Below, one piece after another: positions 33,675-45,299 of a DNA stretch of 64,000 bases (its first letter is position 1; each line of letters begins with the position of its first letter). Made by a program: the position numbers and the translations under genes. The DNA is from Ascarosepion bandense (Eukaryota > Mollusca > Cephalopoda > Sepiida > Sepiidae): contig JBBBDQ010001027.1 in the NCBI GenBank assembly GCA_037127315.1, forward strand, positions 427,001 to 491,000, written 5' to 3'. The notes under the pieces were generated by a model. It had not been told where the DNA came from. It saw only the letters and a program-made list of their open reading frames with translations, and searched no databases.

Positions 33675-34490
33675 TTCCTTGCCTCACATCCAAATTTGAA
33701 ATGATACCAAAAGGTATCATAGGTGCGTCGCTCTCTAGAAAATGAGCTCGACCTACTTCGACTTCTGCGTCGTGAGGAGGTTCTGTAAGGACGGGAACGT
33801 TCGGATGCTTGAAACTTCACCAAACTTTGAACCTGCAGAGTTAGATTTGCCATTCCCTGCAGCAGTTCAGTATACCTGTCTGGCGTGGTTGTTTGTGATG
33901 TTGTGTTTCTTGGTGTTGGTGTATTCCTTTGTGTTGCGTCGTTTGTTGGGTTGTAGGATGTGGCGTAAACGTTCTGGTTTTGGTTATTGTCGTGTATTTT
34001 ATCAGCTATTTCCGATATTCTATCCAAGTCTAAATCCTCAGGGAGTGATGCGAGTATCTGTGTTGTATGAGTGTGGAGTTTGTCTGTCCATAGTTTTTTT
34101 AACACCGTTTCGGACATGGTGCTGCTTCCCAACAAAGATTTCATTTTCCTCAAGAGTTGTGAGGGTGTCATATGTCCAAGGGTCAAATTGTTAAATAGAT
34201 CATGTAACTTTTTTTCCATCCGATGTACCCATACGTCTTATAATGGCGTTCTTTATTGTATCATATGGTTTGTCCTCAGGCATATGGTCTAGCAAATCGA
34301 CCACTTCTGCTGCCACGTCGGTGGGAAGTTTTTCCACGACGTATGCATACTTTGAGGTTTGCGATGTAATTTTTTTAGCGCTAAAAAGTGCATTTAGCTG
34401 AGAAAACCATACTGGTATGTTAGTTGGGTTGTAGCTGGGAATGCTGGCTGATATTGTTGGTGTTGTGGGTTCAATGTCGTTGTTTTCCAC
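33593..34490 (-). pseudogene. Gypsy gag with frameshift and altered zinc motif
   Basis: The first frame (34,490-34,200) has the CsRn1-type capsid opening (VWFSQLNALFSAKKI, then YDTIKNAIIRR) and shifts at an A7 run at about 34,209-34,215 into the second frame (34,219-33,593; LLRKMKSLLG). The C-terminus is Arg/Ser-rich and ends in WYHFKFGCEARKCIKPC, which resembles the CHCC-type Gag motif of the CsRn1 clade but has Phe where the first Cys is expected. The initiating codon position reads GTG, not ATG. Product would be the structural particle protein. Confidence 0.85.
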
Positions 34491-34584
34491 CTTTTACGCG
34501 TTGTGATAATTTTTTTGTGCTGTTTTCTAATATGAGAGCTGTTTTTGCTTTTTTTTTTTTATGTGGGTTGCGTGCTTTCACCAG

Positions 34585-34600
34585 TCGGAAGGTCACCAAT
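34585..34600 (-). other. Primer-binding site of the young gypsy element
   Basis: Minus strand reads TTGGTGACC directly inside the 5' LTR, then TTCCGAC. The first eight bases after the LTR spacer (TGGTGACC) fit tRNA-Trp; the following bases match only with a two-base insertion. Confidence 0.6.
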
Positions 34601-34601
34601 T

Positions 34602-35399
34602 TGTAGGGGATTTGGTAAGTGCTTGGTTGATGTGCTTCCGTATTTTACGGGTATTGCTCTCGAGATTAGTTCCCCCACAAATACAATACAATGTTTTACA
34701 ATCACGCAAAAGAAATGGAATAAGCCACAACGAACATTAAACAACAAACAATTTAATATGTATAAAATAAAATTAGCATGTGGAAACAAATAAAATACAA
34801 GATGTGAAAAATTGCCTTTTGGAAAATAAAGTTTGGCAAGAAGTTAAATTTGTTTAAAGGTGTGTGTAAGTTTATATTAACAGAGTCCGTAAATAAGTCG
34901 TTTTTACTTACATTAAGTTCATCTCGGGTGGCGACAGCATGTCTCGTTGATGAAAGAAAGTTTGTCGGGTTTTTCCTTTCACGGCCATCTGTAGATAGGT
35001 CATGAACTTTGGTGTGGAAGAATGACTTGGCCGGACAAAGTATCGGTTACATGCTGACTTAATGGCTAGCTTGGTGACTGACTTTTTCTTCCTAACTGTG
35101 TGTTATTTATATACCATAATAGTGGATCAAAGAATCTTCCTAACATTTAGGTGTGAAGACATTTATTGACCAATCAGATTTGTATTTTACTATTTTGTTT
35201 TGGGGCCTAAATATTTTTTGTTAATTGACTTCCGATCCTATTTTTCTAGAATGTTCTTATTCTATGTTTTTAGCTGATTGGTTGAGAAATATAAAAATGT
35301 AATTTAAATTCTAATGCCGTTTTGATCCAAAATTTCTGTAATGTTTTTATGTATTTTCTTATTGCTTATTTTAATAGAAAAAAAAATGTGTATCCCATA
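34602..35399 (-). promoter_or_regulatory. 5' LTR and promoter of the young gypsy element
   Basis: 798 bp, the transcription-driving copy for the minus strand. A TATA box (TATATAAAT on the minus strand) lies at 35,104-35,112 and a CCAAT motif (35,169-35,175, plus strand reading ACCAATC) is nearby. Nearly identical to the 3' LTR. Confidence 0.85.
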
Positions 35400-35599
35400 A
35401 ATTTAATATAAAAGATGTATTTTTAGGTAGTTCGCTTCAACTGTTGAAAAGAGTTCTTGAAATCCTCAGTTATCATTAGAGGCTGATAATGTATCAGCAT
35501 GAAATTTGACATCGGCAATATTCAGAAGCATGGTCTCAGCTTTCCTCTCTCTCTCATTTCTCTGACTCTGACAGACCAGGAACATTAATAAATAGTCTA

Positions 35600-36930
35600 G
35601 TCAGGTCCCATGGTTGGATCAAATGCAAACTTCTTTTTGGGCGGGAAGAAAAATGACACAGCTCATTGAAAGTTCAGTTTGTTATCTTTTTGTAAATCAC
35701 TCTTTTCATTGGTTAGAAAATTAATTCACACTTGCAATCTTTTTTTTTTTTTTTAGTCAAAACAAGTTTTCCCACTTTGCAAGTTTTTAACCCATGAAGA
35801 AAAGAAAGTTACTTTTATTTCGTATTCACATGCACATCAAAGACATTGGATACGAATCCTATATCATTCATGAACCAGCTAAAAAACACAGAGTAAATTG
35901 CACGCCCGCAAAATCAAATTCAAAAGACTACAACATTTGGGAAAAACCCAAAGTAAAATTGCACACCCAAAAAAGAGGATCCAAATGGCTAAAAGCTTTT
36001 CTTTTTCACAAGTCAGTGTGAAAAGCAATACTCTGGATCTTGATTGGTTGACAAATCGAGAAATCCAAAATACGTCAGCAGAATGGTTTTTTTGACAGCA
36101 AAAGAAAAAATCATTCTGGGAGCCTCTCACATGACTAGAGTTCAATATTTAAGGAGGTACCCTGATCGGTCACAGTCAGTCAATCAGAGGGCCAGTAAGA
36201 GACAGTAGTCAGTCAATCCATCAATCAAACAAGCAGTTGCTCTGTCAGTCAACAAGTCAGAAGAGACAGTCAGCCAAGCCAGTCAAGCCAAAAAGGCGCA
36301 GTGTCAGATACACACAGTCCGATAGGCGCCGACATCAAAGAGATCAGTGCCGACAAACAAATCAATCACCGATTCAACCGCCATGAATGAGAAGAAGAAA
36401 GAGAGAAACAAGACACCTACAACGGCTGTAAAACGTTTCACATCTCTCATCAACCAGAAAGGAGAAGTAACACAGACTTACTAAGTTAAGTAGACTGATT
36501 CATCTTTTTACACACAGATTCTGCCAATTACTACTAGCTCTATTTGACTGTCTCTCTCCCTTCAGGAATTCTTATTCACACTCCTTTTCAACACAATTTA
36601 AAACACTTTCCTTTTCCACTTACTTAGCAGGTGATACATAAAAAGGAAAGAAACTTTGTGCTCCTACTCTGTTTAATTACAGACTCAAAAAAGACACTTT
36701 ATTACTCAACCAACATTCACCCAAATATAATGGACACTTTACTATTAAACAAAAATTACAAAGAATTGTACAAATTGTTTATGCTGTATATATGTTGTAA
36801 AATACAATATTTTCATATTTTTATACAACATTTCTTGTTGTGTTGTCTTTTCTCAAAATTTGTTTTGTGTGGACTGAACCTCCTGCATTAAAATCTCTTT
36901 TTTTAATCCCGGTTGTTCTGGAACAATGAC
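35600..36930 (+). repeat. Probable solo LTR or LTR-like region
   Basis: A TATA-like TTCAATATTTAAGG (36,142-36,155) precedes a leader rich in CAGTCAGTCAAT repeats (36,170-36,300), reminiscent of the arm at 26.4 kb (AATCAGAGAGTCAGATG). Region to about 36,920 has no coding frame of note. I could not find both ends, so boundaries are approximate. Confidence 0.35.
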
Positions 36931-37024
36931 TACAATTGCACCCTACTCCTACATATCATTTCTACTCTTGTACATTCAACTTACAGTACTTATTACACTT
37001 TGACTTAATAGTCATCTCCTATTT

Positions 37025-37215
37025 CATTAACCTGCATCCTCTCTCTCATGCTCCTTTCTCTGTCCACCCCACTCATCAGTATTCTCATCCTTCTCTTACC
37101 CACTTCCTGACACCCCCTATAACCTGTCACTCTTTCTCATAACTTTCCTTCTATGTAACCTTCTGCAAAACAGTGGCAGTAAAATGCTTTGCTTGGGGTG
37201 ATAAGATTATAAAAA
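37025..37215 (+). repeat. LINE 3' end (jockey-type tail)
   Basis: Ends AACAGTGGCAGTAAAATGC...CTTGGGGTGATAAGATTATAAAAAAAA, matching the tail of the jockey-type element ending at 41,846. Only the 3' UTR is present. Confidence 0.5.
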
Positions 37216-37219
37216 AAAT

Positions 37220-38629
37220 ATATCCAGGTCCACCACATATATATGTCTGGATAAATATGTCTTGTAGTCTTTTATAGGTCACCTGTAAATATGTGGTATA
37301 TGAGGGAGTTAATTGTAATGTAAGAATTGGTCATGAATCTGATTAGCTAGGTTCAGGATAAATAATATTGATCAGTCATTAGCCATAATTAATATATTTT
37401 TATATTAATAAATAATAAAATAACAAGGTAGATAACTCAATGATTAATGAGAGTTATCTTCCCTTGGTGCCGGAAGTAGTTTTTTTTCCCACTCAGATAA
37501 GAACTGTAAAAAACTAATACCATTATTTTATAAATGGAAAATGAATTATTTAATTTGTTTTTAAAAGTAGTTAAGAACGATGTGCGCTAGTCTATTTTTG
37601 TTGCATTGATCACGTAAGTTTGAAATTTTATTTAAATTGTTACAAAAATTGTTTCTTGTGTTGTTATTACAAGAAAAAAGTTGAAGTAAGATTAAGAAGC
37701 ATTTTCTTTTTTAATCAATGTTTACTTAGTAATGCTCGGTGTGTTATTTTGTGATTTATTCTCTTGTGTTATTTTTTTTATTTTTAAGCATTATATTCAT
37801 CGTGTCATTCAGTAAAAAATATATTCTAAAGTTATAATCTTCCGACTGAATAGAAAAAAATTCAGAAATTAGGCTTCTTAGTCTTCTTTTTGTTTATTTT
37901 TTAGTATTTTGATAAGACTTTAAAAGGATCTTGCTTTCAAGTTTAAAACCGTTTATTGAACTAATATTGCTGAGGATTTAATAAATATATTTATTATTGA
38001 CTGTTTTCCATTCAAAACAAACCGATTTTTATCATTTGATCGTTAGAGGACTAAAGGAAAATCAAGAAAACAATTTATTTTTGAGTTTAAAACTGACATT
38101 GTTTTTTAAATGAATTGTCTGTCTTGTAACAGTAAAATCATAGTAATAAATAAATTATGATGGAAAAGTTTCGTCTCGGAAGCTTATTCTTTCTTCAACA
38201 ACTTTGTCTTTCGTTCGAAACACTCAGACGATTTTTTTTATTAAAGTAAAATAAATCGACCGAGGCGAAAAAATAGTTTTGCAAATATTGAAATAAGTAA
38301 TTGTATATTTCTGCATTTCAAAAAAGGATAAAAATATGGACTTATTTTGAGCGCAAAGCAGACAAGTCAAGTGTAACGCAAAAAAAAAAAAAAAAAAAAT
38401 CGAAAACAATCCTTAAAGTGAAACAATACGATTTCAAAAGCATGCAAAAACTAATGAAACTTCCTTTCTTTAAAAAACTATAGTAAATTTGAAAAGAGTT
38501 CCCAATTCAAGAATAAAAAAAAAACTGTATGTAGTCAATTTTTTAACGTTTCTCAAACGATTTCCACTGGTTACACGGACGGTATTTTATTTTTATTTTA
38601 CAGATGTGAATTTCTGAAGTATAAAGATT
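37220..38629. other. No gene seen
   Basis: Homopolymer-rich AT DNA; open frames are composition artefacts. Confidence 0.5.
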
Positions 38630-39193
38630 AGCGTACCTGAAGGAGACTACCACCACCTTTAAATTTTTTTTTTTTTTTCAGTGAAATCTTATCGATTAAA
38701 CCCTAAACTTTCCGATTGACAAAAGACTTTGTAAAAATTTCAACATTTAACCAATTTTAGGTGGGGGCGCTCAGTTTTTCATACAACCTTATATGTGCAA
38801 TTAACTTTTTTGCTTGCGCATATTCAACAACTGAATCCTTTGCGAAATTTTTGAATAAAAGCCATTCTTGGAGTTTCCGAGGAAGATGCCATCGTAAGAA
38901 CTGAAGGAAACTTGAAAAGGACAAAAACAAGAAGAGCAACAACTCGGCCCAAAAGAACCAAAACAAAGCGACCCCAATGCGAGTGGTTCCAAAATGGAGG
39001 ATCGATTTACTTAACGTTGTATGAAAAAGTGAGCCCCCCTCTAAAATTGTTTAAATATTGAAATTTTTTCAAACTTTTTTTGATAATCGGAAACTTTATG
39101 TAATCATCGATAAGACTACTAGTCTGAAAAAAAAGCAAGCAAAAATGAAAAACAACAAATTTAAAGGTGGTGGTAGTCTCTTTCAGGTCTGCA
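38630..39193. mobile_element. Long-TIR MITE, copy 1
   Basis: Ends AGCGTACCTGAAGGAGACTA and (complement of right end) TGCAGACCTGAAAGAGACTA, followed in both arms by CCACCACCTTTAAATTT. Flanks TAAAGATT and GAAAGATT give a 7/8 8-bp duplication. The middle keeps 'TTGCTTGCGCATATTCAACA', shared with the other two copies. Confidence 0.8.
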
Positions 39194-39536
39194 GAAAGAT
39201 TAAAAACTGTAAAAATTATGGACAATCCCAGCTGTGTTTTTCTTCAATAAATAAGTTTTTATTTTTTCCTGAACAGCATGAAATTTGAACGTTATGCTAG
39301 TGTCTGATAAGAATACAAGACTAAATTTTTTATGCATATAAGCATTGGCCAAATCGAGGGTATGTGTTTTAGATTTTCAAATGTTCAACCTCCTTGTAAA
39401 AATGTAAGGCATTTTGTAAGAATTTCTCCTTCTTTGTGTCTGGAACATCTCTCTCTATCCGCACATGGTTCAATGTCCCTGTGTCAAAATTTTTTTTCTT
39501 TTTGGGTTGAAAATTCTTCCTCATTTTATAACACCG

Positions 39537-39582
39537 AGAATTCGCTTATGCAAAACAGTGATCATATGCATAAGCGAATTCT
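39537..39582. other. Perfect 16-bp palindromic hairpin
   Basis: AGAATTCGCTTATGCA (39,537-39,552) and its exact complement (39,567-39,582) with a 14-bp loop. No T-run follows, so not a Pol III terminator. Confidence 0.8.
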
Positions 39583-39705
39583 TGACATCGGCCAGCAAAT
39601 AAAAGAAAAGAAAAACAAGATTCTCCCTTGCAAGTACTCTGCTCTGGTTTCAATCCTGGGTCTCTCCCTAATGGATGACACACTGCACAATCCTTACTTA
39701 CTTTC

Positions 39706-40440
39706 TTCATAAATTAGCATGATGGCTGCCACAGTCCCCTCTAATCTCCTGATCACCTATGATGCAAGGCAAGGGTGGCTTTTTGGTCTGAGTGCTCCTT
39801 TGTACTGGAACGTGCACCTCAGTTTCCACCTTTGAATTGACGAATGAGTTCACAGTTATATTTTCAAGGGGACCACTGGCGCCGAACATTAATAGTTCAT
39901 CGCCAGATGACTCATCACTGTCCTCATCACCTTCCTCAGTCATCGAATGGTCTGCCTCCAAAGCAGGGCAGAGGTTGTGCATGTGACCTGGGATTCCTTC
40001 AACTAGAACAGATTGCTGACTGACCACACCAGTCACTCACCCCTACTTAAATCTAGTGGTACACCGATTACATAGTGATTTCACCCAGATGGGATCTCTT
40101 ACAGCATATGACCCACCCACCTGAGCCCGGTACATGTAGATGGCATTTGCATGTTCCTTTGCCGGTGACACACCACCCTTCAGCATAACATTGTACCAGT
40201 ATGTTGCTTCTGCAATGGAACACTTCTTCCTGGTGACAATCCTCTTTATGGTGCAGTGGCTTCTTTCTGCAATAACATTGCTTGATGGCACATATGCACA
40301 TCACAGCTGCAGTTGGACCCCCCCCCCTTTCACACAGAATTCGTAAAAGAGGGACAATAGTTATTGACTAACACTTTCCAAGTCTTGCCATGCAAGTGAT
40401 CGCCAAACTGCAAACCAGGTGGATCTACAGTAGATGAGGG
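39706..40440 (-). pseudogene. Gypsy integrase fragment
   Basis: Minus strand, three frames. About 40,430-40,350 matches the last part of the integrase core. 'PSSNVIAERSHCTIKRIV' at 40,290-40,235 holds the catalytic Glu. 'ATYWYNV' and 'DPIWVKSLCNRCTTRFK' (to 40,045) and, after a stop, 'GVVSQQSVLVEGIPGHMHNL' (40,030-39,970) form the C-terminal domain. It is an isolated 3' pol fragment of a third gypsy lineage. Confidence 0.75.
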
Positions 40441-40499
40441 TAAGAAAGTGGTTTCTATTATAATGGGTGATATCCATTCCCACCCTTTGCCATTTGTCA

Positions 40500-41846
40500 C
40501 TTGCTTCCAGTTTCCCTTTTGTCACAAGGCTGGTGCTGGGTCAATAGACAGGCACACCTCATAGTGCTTGATGACGACCCATATGTTTATTTCTTCCTCA
40601 TTGATGCACTACTCTCCTCAGTCTGGGTCCTTGTGTCTTGCTCTTTTCACACTTTCTGCAACCGGAAAATGAAGGTCGTTCTGAATGGGCGTGCCTCTTC
40701 GTCCTACAGCACGAATGCTGGTGTCCCACAGGGCTCTATCCTGGGCTCGACGCTCTTCCTTATTTTCATCAATGACCTCCCAGATGAGATCAAGTCCCAA
40801 GTAGGCGTCTACGCAGATGACACTACAATATACTCCCGCACCAGTAAGAAACCTGTTGTGGCGGACAGACATAATCTCGCTGCTGACCTTGAGTGGGATC
40901 TACACTCTGTGGTGAACTGGGGCAAGAAGTGGCTTGTCAACTTCAATTCATCTAAGACCAAGCTTTTGTCTGTCAACCATTACAGGTAACCTCTCCTGCC
41001 TCCCATAAGCATGGACCAAGCGATTCTCCCGGAGAGTAATACATTACGCCTCCTCGGACTTACCCTGTCCTCAGACCTCAAATGGAACCACTATATTGAA
41101 TCCATAGCAAAATCTACTGTTAAGAAGGTTGAGTCACTCTGTCGATCCAGGATGTTTTTTCCACCTGAATCCATCCTGCAAATATACAAGTCAACCATCC
41201 GTCCGTGCATGGAGTACTGCTGCCATTTATGGTCAGGTGCCCCTGCTGTTCTCCTCAGTGTTCTTGACAGGCTCCAAAGGAGAGTCTGTAATGTGATAGG
41301 TACTGATCTGGCGGCTCGACTGTAGCCACTTCCCCATCGTCGAAATGTGGCCTCCCTTTGTCTGTTCTATAAATACTTTCATGACTTCTGCTCAGACGAA
41401 CTTAAGTCACTGATGCCTCCTCAACAGGTGTTTACTCGTGCAACCAGACTGGCAACTGGATCTCACCCATTCACAGTCAGGTTAGCCAAATGCAGATGAC
41501 AATTCTACTCCTGCAGCTTCTTCTCTCGCACTTCCCGCCTGTGGAACTTGCTCCCGTACTCTTGCTTTCCTGACGGCTACAACCTCCAGAAATTTAAATG
41601 CAAAGTCAATACTCATCTACTAACCACTGGACTCTAGCTCTCTCCCCACCTCTGTATAACCTTCCCTTTCTCTCCACCTATGTATCTGTCATCGCACCTG
41701 CTTTCTCAGCTTTCTATTGCTCCTTTCTAACTAGTTTGTACTTCTCACTCTTTTCTAATTAATCTTTTTACATTTATGTAGCCCCCCTGCACATCAGTGG
41801 CGTTTCTGCCTTGCTCAGGGTGAAATGATTAAAAAAAAAAGAAGAA
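40500..41846 (+). pseudogene. Jockey-type non-LTR retrotransposon, 5'-truncated
   Basis: RT motifs in order: NAGVPQGSILGSTLFLIFIN (40,710-40,770), VYADDTTIYS with the catalytic YADD intact (40,806-40,835), 'WGKKWLVNFNSSKTKLLSVN' (40,919-40,978). A TAA at 40,987-40,989 then breaks the frame, which continues as 'LRLLGLTLSSDLKWNHYI' (41,050), 'IYKSTIRPCMEYCCHLWSG' (41,180), 'RRVCNVIG' (41,280) with further stops at 41,325 and about 41,498. The 3' end is a conserved tail (CACATCAGTGGCGTTTCTGC, then CTCAGGGTGAAATGATTAAA) and poly(A). The same family was split by the gypsy element at 13.65 kb. Confidence 0.85.
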
Positions 41847-41849
41847 AAT

Positions 41850-43980
41850 CATTCAAGTGAGGAGAGTATCACTTGTTTGATCATCCCACCCTGTGGTTAC
41901 TGCATTCACCCTAAGCATTATCAGAGGCAACTATTGTTCTTATCAGGTTGGCACAACAGCCTTATGGCAAAAAGTATATCTCTTAACCCCCAACGCAGCT
42001 TCTCCAACTAACTTTAGCCCCTGTGGGCACTTGTATTTATAGGTGTCCCTTTCTACTGCCTTGGTGAGGGCACATAAGGGGGTTTTATGCAAATACCCTA
42101 AAATTCAACCAGTCCTCTTCTTTCGTTCTCTGCTTCACACTTTCAATTCTGAAAGATTCCTCCTCCTCTGGGAGGAGCTATTATATGGCATCAATCTCCC
42201 TAACATTTTCTTTTGTTTTCTCTCTCCTCAGGGGAATTTAGAATGATAATTTTCCCAGTAAGTGGCCATTGACATCTCTCTTAACAAGACGACTTTAACC
42301 TCTGGCTCCTAAACCTGACAGCTGTGGCTCGCTGAATTCCACCTGTTCTCAATTCTGGGAAAAATTAATTCCTTTTCGACAAAAAAAAAATAAAATTGTT
42401 TTCTTTAACCCTTTTCATCTGTATGCCATGTTAAATATTGTTACATATGTATACCAAAGTTTAGCTGGATTCACTTTGTTGTTTATTCTAGTGCATCTGC
42501 TGACATCCTTTAAGGTTCAGTTTTACACTTAGTGGCATTGAGGTTACCTTCTAGATCAACCTTTGAGATTCCTAGATCTTTTTCATGTTCTGAGATGACA
42601 CTGAGTATGAAATCGACTTTGGTATCTCTTGGAGTCAACCTATTACAAATTGATATGTAGTGGGCCTACCAATTTGTAGTGGTGACAAATACAGTTAAAC
42701 TGGCTCTCTAATATTTTTACTGACTCAAATGCACCAAAGACAACAAACAACACGTACAAAATGGTATCGTGAAGTTGTTTATCACACTTTAGAGGTCTTG
42801 ATTGTGATTTCTAAAATATTGAAAATTTTATGTTAAAGATCTGGTGTTTAGAAATTGAATGGGGAAACATCAGTCAATTTGAAGAGGTTTTTGTATGTTT
42901 GTTAAGAAATTAAACAGTTTGTGAAAAAATTGTTTGCAATAGTTTGCTCAACTTACAGTTAAGCTGTCTAGCTTTGACTATTTGTGGCATTTTCATCAAT
43001 GCAGTTAATGATGTTGAGTGAGTTTAAGAATCTTGTTTTGCTTGAATTCGTCACTTGATGAGTTGATGTCGAAAAGTAAGTGAATTTAACAAGCTGTCTG
43101 ATGTTAAAAAAATTTACTTTCAGCTAGTAAATCGAGTTTCATAGTTTTCTGTGTCGAACTGTCAAAGTTGTTAAAGTCACTGAAGAAATTGAATTTCACA
43201 AGCTGTTATGATGTTAATAAAAATTAACCTCTTAGCCAGGAAATTGAGTTTCATAGATGCATATAATGAAGTGATTATAAAAAGAACCCACTGAATAAAT
43301 AGAGTTGAAGTTTCATATTTATGGGTTTTTTTTATGTTTTTTTTTTTTTAATGCTCCAAATTGGTTGGTGTGAACTATTGTTTACTAAGGATACACATGC
43401 ATTTGCAGGGTTAAGGATAAATGGAAAATCTGATTTTTAATATTTACTATCCAATCAGAAAGCGTTCTTTTACAACTGAGCTCTAGAGCTGATTTTAATG
43501 GGTTTAGCACAAACTGAGAATACTTAACTGTGATTCACTTTTCATAGGTTTAAAACAGAAAATGTAGAAATTTAATTCTACAGATGTTACCACAGATCAA
43601 TTCCTCTTTGAACTGTTGCAAGAATCACCATTTTTGTTCAGAGGTGTGGATGTTTTTTAGTAAATCTTTAATTTCTTCTGGTACATTTGTCCCTCACACA
43701 ATATAGGTGAGTCCAGGCAAAAATATACAATGCAAAACATGGAATTTAAAACAAACTATAATTAATGCATGTCATTAACAAGAGGAATTACATGTGTACA
43801 TAAATGAAAATAAAGAAAAATATAGTAAAAACCTCTCTATTAAGAGTGTGCTTGTGTTGTGAGTTCAGTGGACCAAGGAAATGAATGTGCTCTGATGGTA
43901 ATGTTTTTCATCTATGTTTGACTACATCTGGAAACAAAAGGAAAAAGAAAGAAAAGAAGGTAACTTTTTTTTCTTTTTTT
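41850..43980. other. No gene seen; short direct repeats
   Basis: 42,000-42,400 may be more retroelement debris. Two ~65-bp direct repeats, 43,080-43,143 and 43,188-43,255, share AACAAGCTGT..TGATGTTAA and GAGTTTCATAG, offset by about 110 bp. Confidence 0.45.
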
Positions 43981-44082
43981 TTTTTTTTTATAGACTTAAA
44001 TAGCATTGCCTAGTAGTCTAACGTAGAAATATTGCCGCCGGCAGCAAAGTCCAGTCTCTCTGGTGGTTCTGGCCGTTAAAAA

Positions 44083-44640
44083 TTAAAACCACTTAGTTCT
44101 CCTCCTGTGAGCTGAAGGAACCATCACTATTTGCCCTGTTATGAATTTTTGATCTAAATAGCAGGTTCCGTATCCTTCGGGACGATCCAATGGTAAAGGA
44201 TGAGATGGCGAGATTCCACACTGAAAGAAATCACTATTCGTACAGAATAAGTCCTTGTCGCAACCACAAGTACATAAAGAAAAAGAAATATACACAACAC
44301 TTCCAGTTCTTGTACAAAGTCTTTTAAGACTACTGCTTTTATGCCACTACCAAAGAAATTACATGAATACAAAGTGTGTTAATGAGATTCACTTGTTTGG
44401 GGCAGAAAGTCACAGAGAAAGAAAGACGTACTCAGTCCGATATAAATCAAACTGATCTAAGGGAGGTAATTTTGTGGATCTTCGCCTATTCACAACAACA
44501 TGGTAGTTTCTCTTTTCGGCTTTGTTGACAGAGGTTCGTATGGGCTTTATCTGTCTCTTATTTTGGATCGGACTTCTTAATGCATGACAACCACAGACTA
44601 GACCAGTTGATTCACCCAGCCATTTTCGCTGCATTCTACT
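44083..44640 (-). other. Unrecognised minus-strand open frames downstream of a TATA promoter
   Basis: A 74-codon frame starts ATG at 44,634 (MQRKWLGESTGLVCGCH...) and ends at 44,410. A second frame ending at 44,083 has cysteines and a basic end (SAHRRRTKWF), with an acceptor-like TGATTTCTTTCAG just before its conserved-looking part (44,230). Both lie in the direction of the promoter at 44,750. I do not recognise either. They could be exons of a small gene or part of an LTR leader. Confidence 0.25.
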
Positions 44641-44734
44641 GATCTCTTGTCAGACTCGTCTCTATCTCTGCTGATCTCTCATCAGACACTTTCATCTCTC
44701 GCTATCTCTGCTGATCTGCAGCCATCTGCTCTAC

Positions 44735-44775
44735 TCCAGCGTGCAGACTGCTTATATAGAGCAGGGCGGGGCTAA
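44735..44775 (-). promoter_or_regulatory. Compact GC-box plus TATA promoter, minus orientation
   Basis: On the minus strand, AGCCCCGCCCTG (GC/Sp1 box, 44,762-44,773) is followed by CTATATAAGC (TATA, 44,750-44,759). An initiation site would fall near 44,725, about 90 bp upstream of the ATG at 44,634. The leader contains three AGATCAGCAGAGAT-like repeats. A second GGCGGGGCT lies at 45,242-45,250. Could be a gene promoter or an LTR promoter. Confidence 0.45.
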
Positions 44776-45299
44776 ACAATTTTTAGGCACGCTGCCCATG
44801 AATTTTAATATAGAAATCGCCTTGACCACAATGCGTGTTTGCCCAATCTCCAAATCTCTGTGGGAGACTATTTCTCAAGTGGTACTAAAGATGAATTTGG
44901 AGTTCCTCGTGGTTTTTTTCGCTGACAACTTCCACTTGAGTCTTGCCAAAATCACTTATCTTGTCTGCGGACTTGGCTGGATTTGGTCCTTCAGACCACC
45001 CAAGAAATCTGATTCGCCATTTCTCATCCTTTTTACGGATTCTCCATTTATCATAAACTTTAATTAACGAACCTGTCAGCTAATCACTCTGGAATTATTA
45101 CACTTAATTAACTCATAACTTAACGCCAGAAATAATTATAAAAAAAGCTTATTTCTGTTATTACTCCAGAATCCCTTCTACCCAACTACTTAATACTTTC
45201 ATATTGATCCTTAAGAACTGTTGATTAATAATTCCACCAGAGGCGGGGCTCTTTCTCTGTCACAGCAGTCATTTTTGGTAAAACTGAGTGGGGTAGGCC

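Larger units (their letters stand above)
29627..35399 (-). mobile_element. Young Ty3/gypsy LTR retrotransposon, CsRn1-like
   Basis: A 5,773-bp element on the minus strand with equal 798-bp LTRs that differ at one base by eye (T at ~29,750 versus C at ~34,725). A 4-bp AATT duplication flanks it (29,623-29,626 and 35,400-35,403). Downstream of the 5' LTR, the minus strand reads AATTGGTGACC, whose TGGTGACC matches the 3' end of tRNA-Trp and is typical of CsRn1-type elements. A run of about 13 G (minus strand, 30,427-30,439) is the polypurine tract before the 3' LTR. Gag and pol are in order and mostly readable but contain several lesions. Confidence 0.95.

Noticed and set aside
29627..35399. Hypermutation as the cause of the pol stop codons
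   Set aside because: Only the TGA near 30,770 fits a simple C-to-T change at an Arg codon; the others fit other changes equally well.
39332..39712. 126-codon plus-strand frame
   Set aside because: No motif, no splice partners, and it overlaps the palindrome and integrase remnant.
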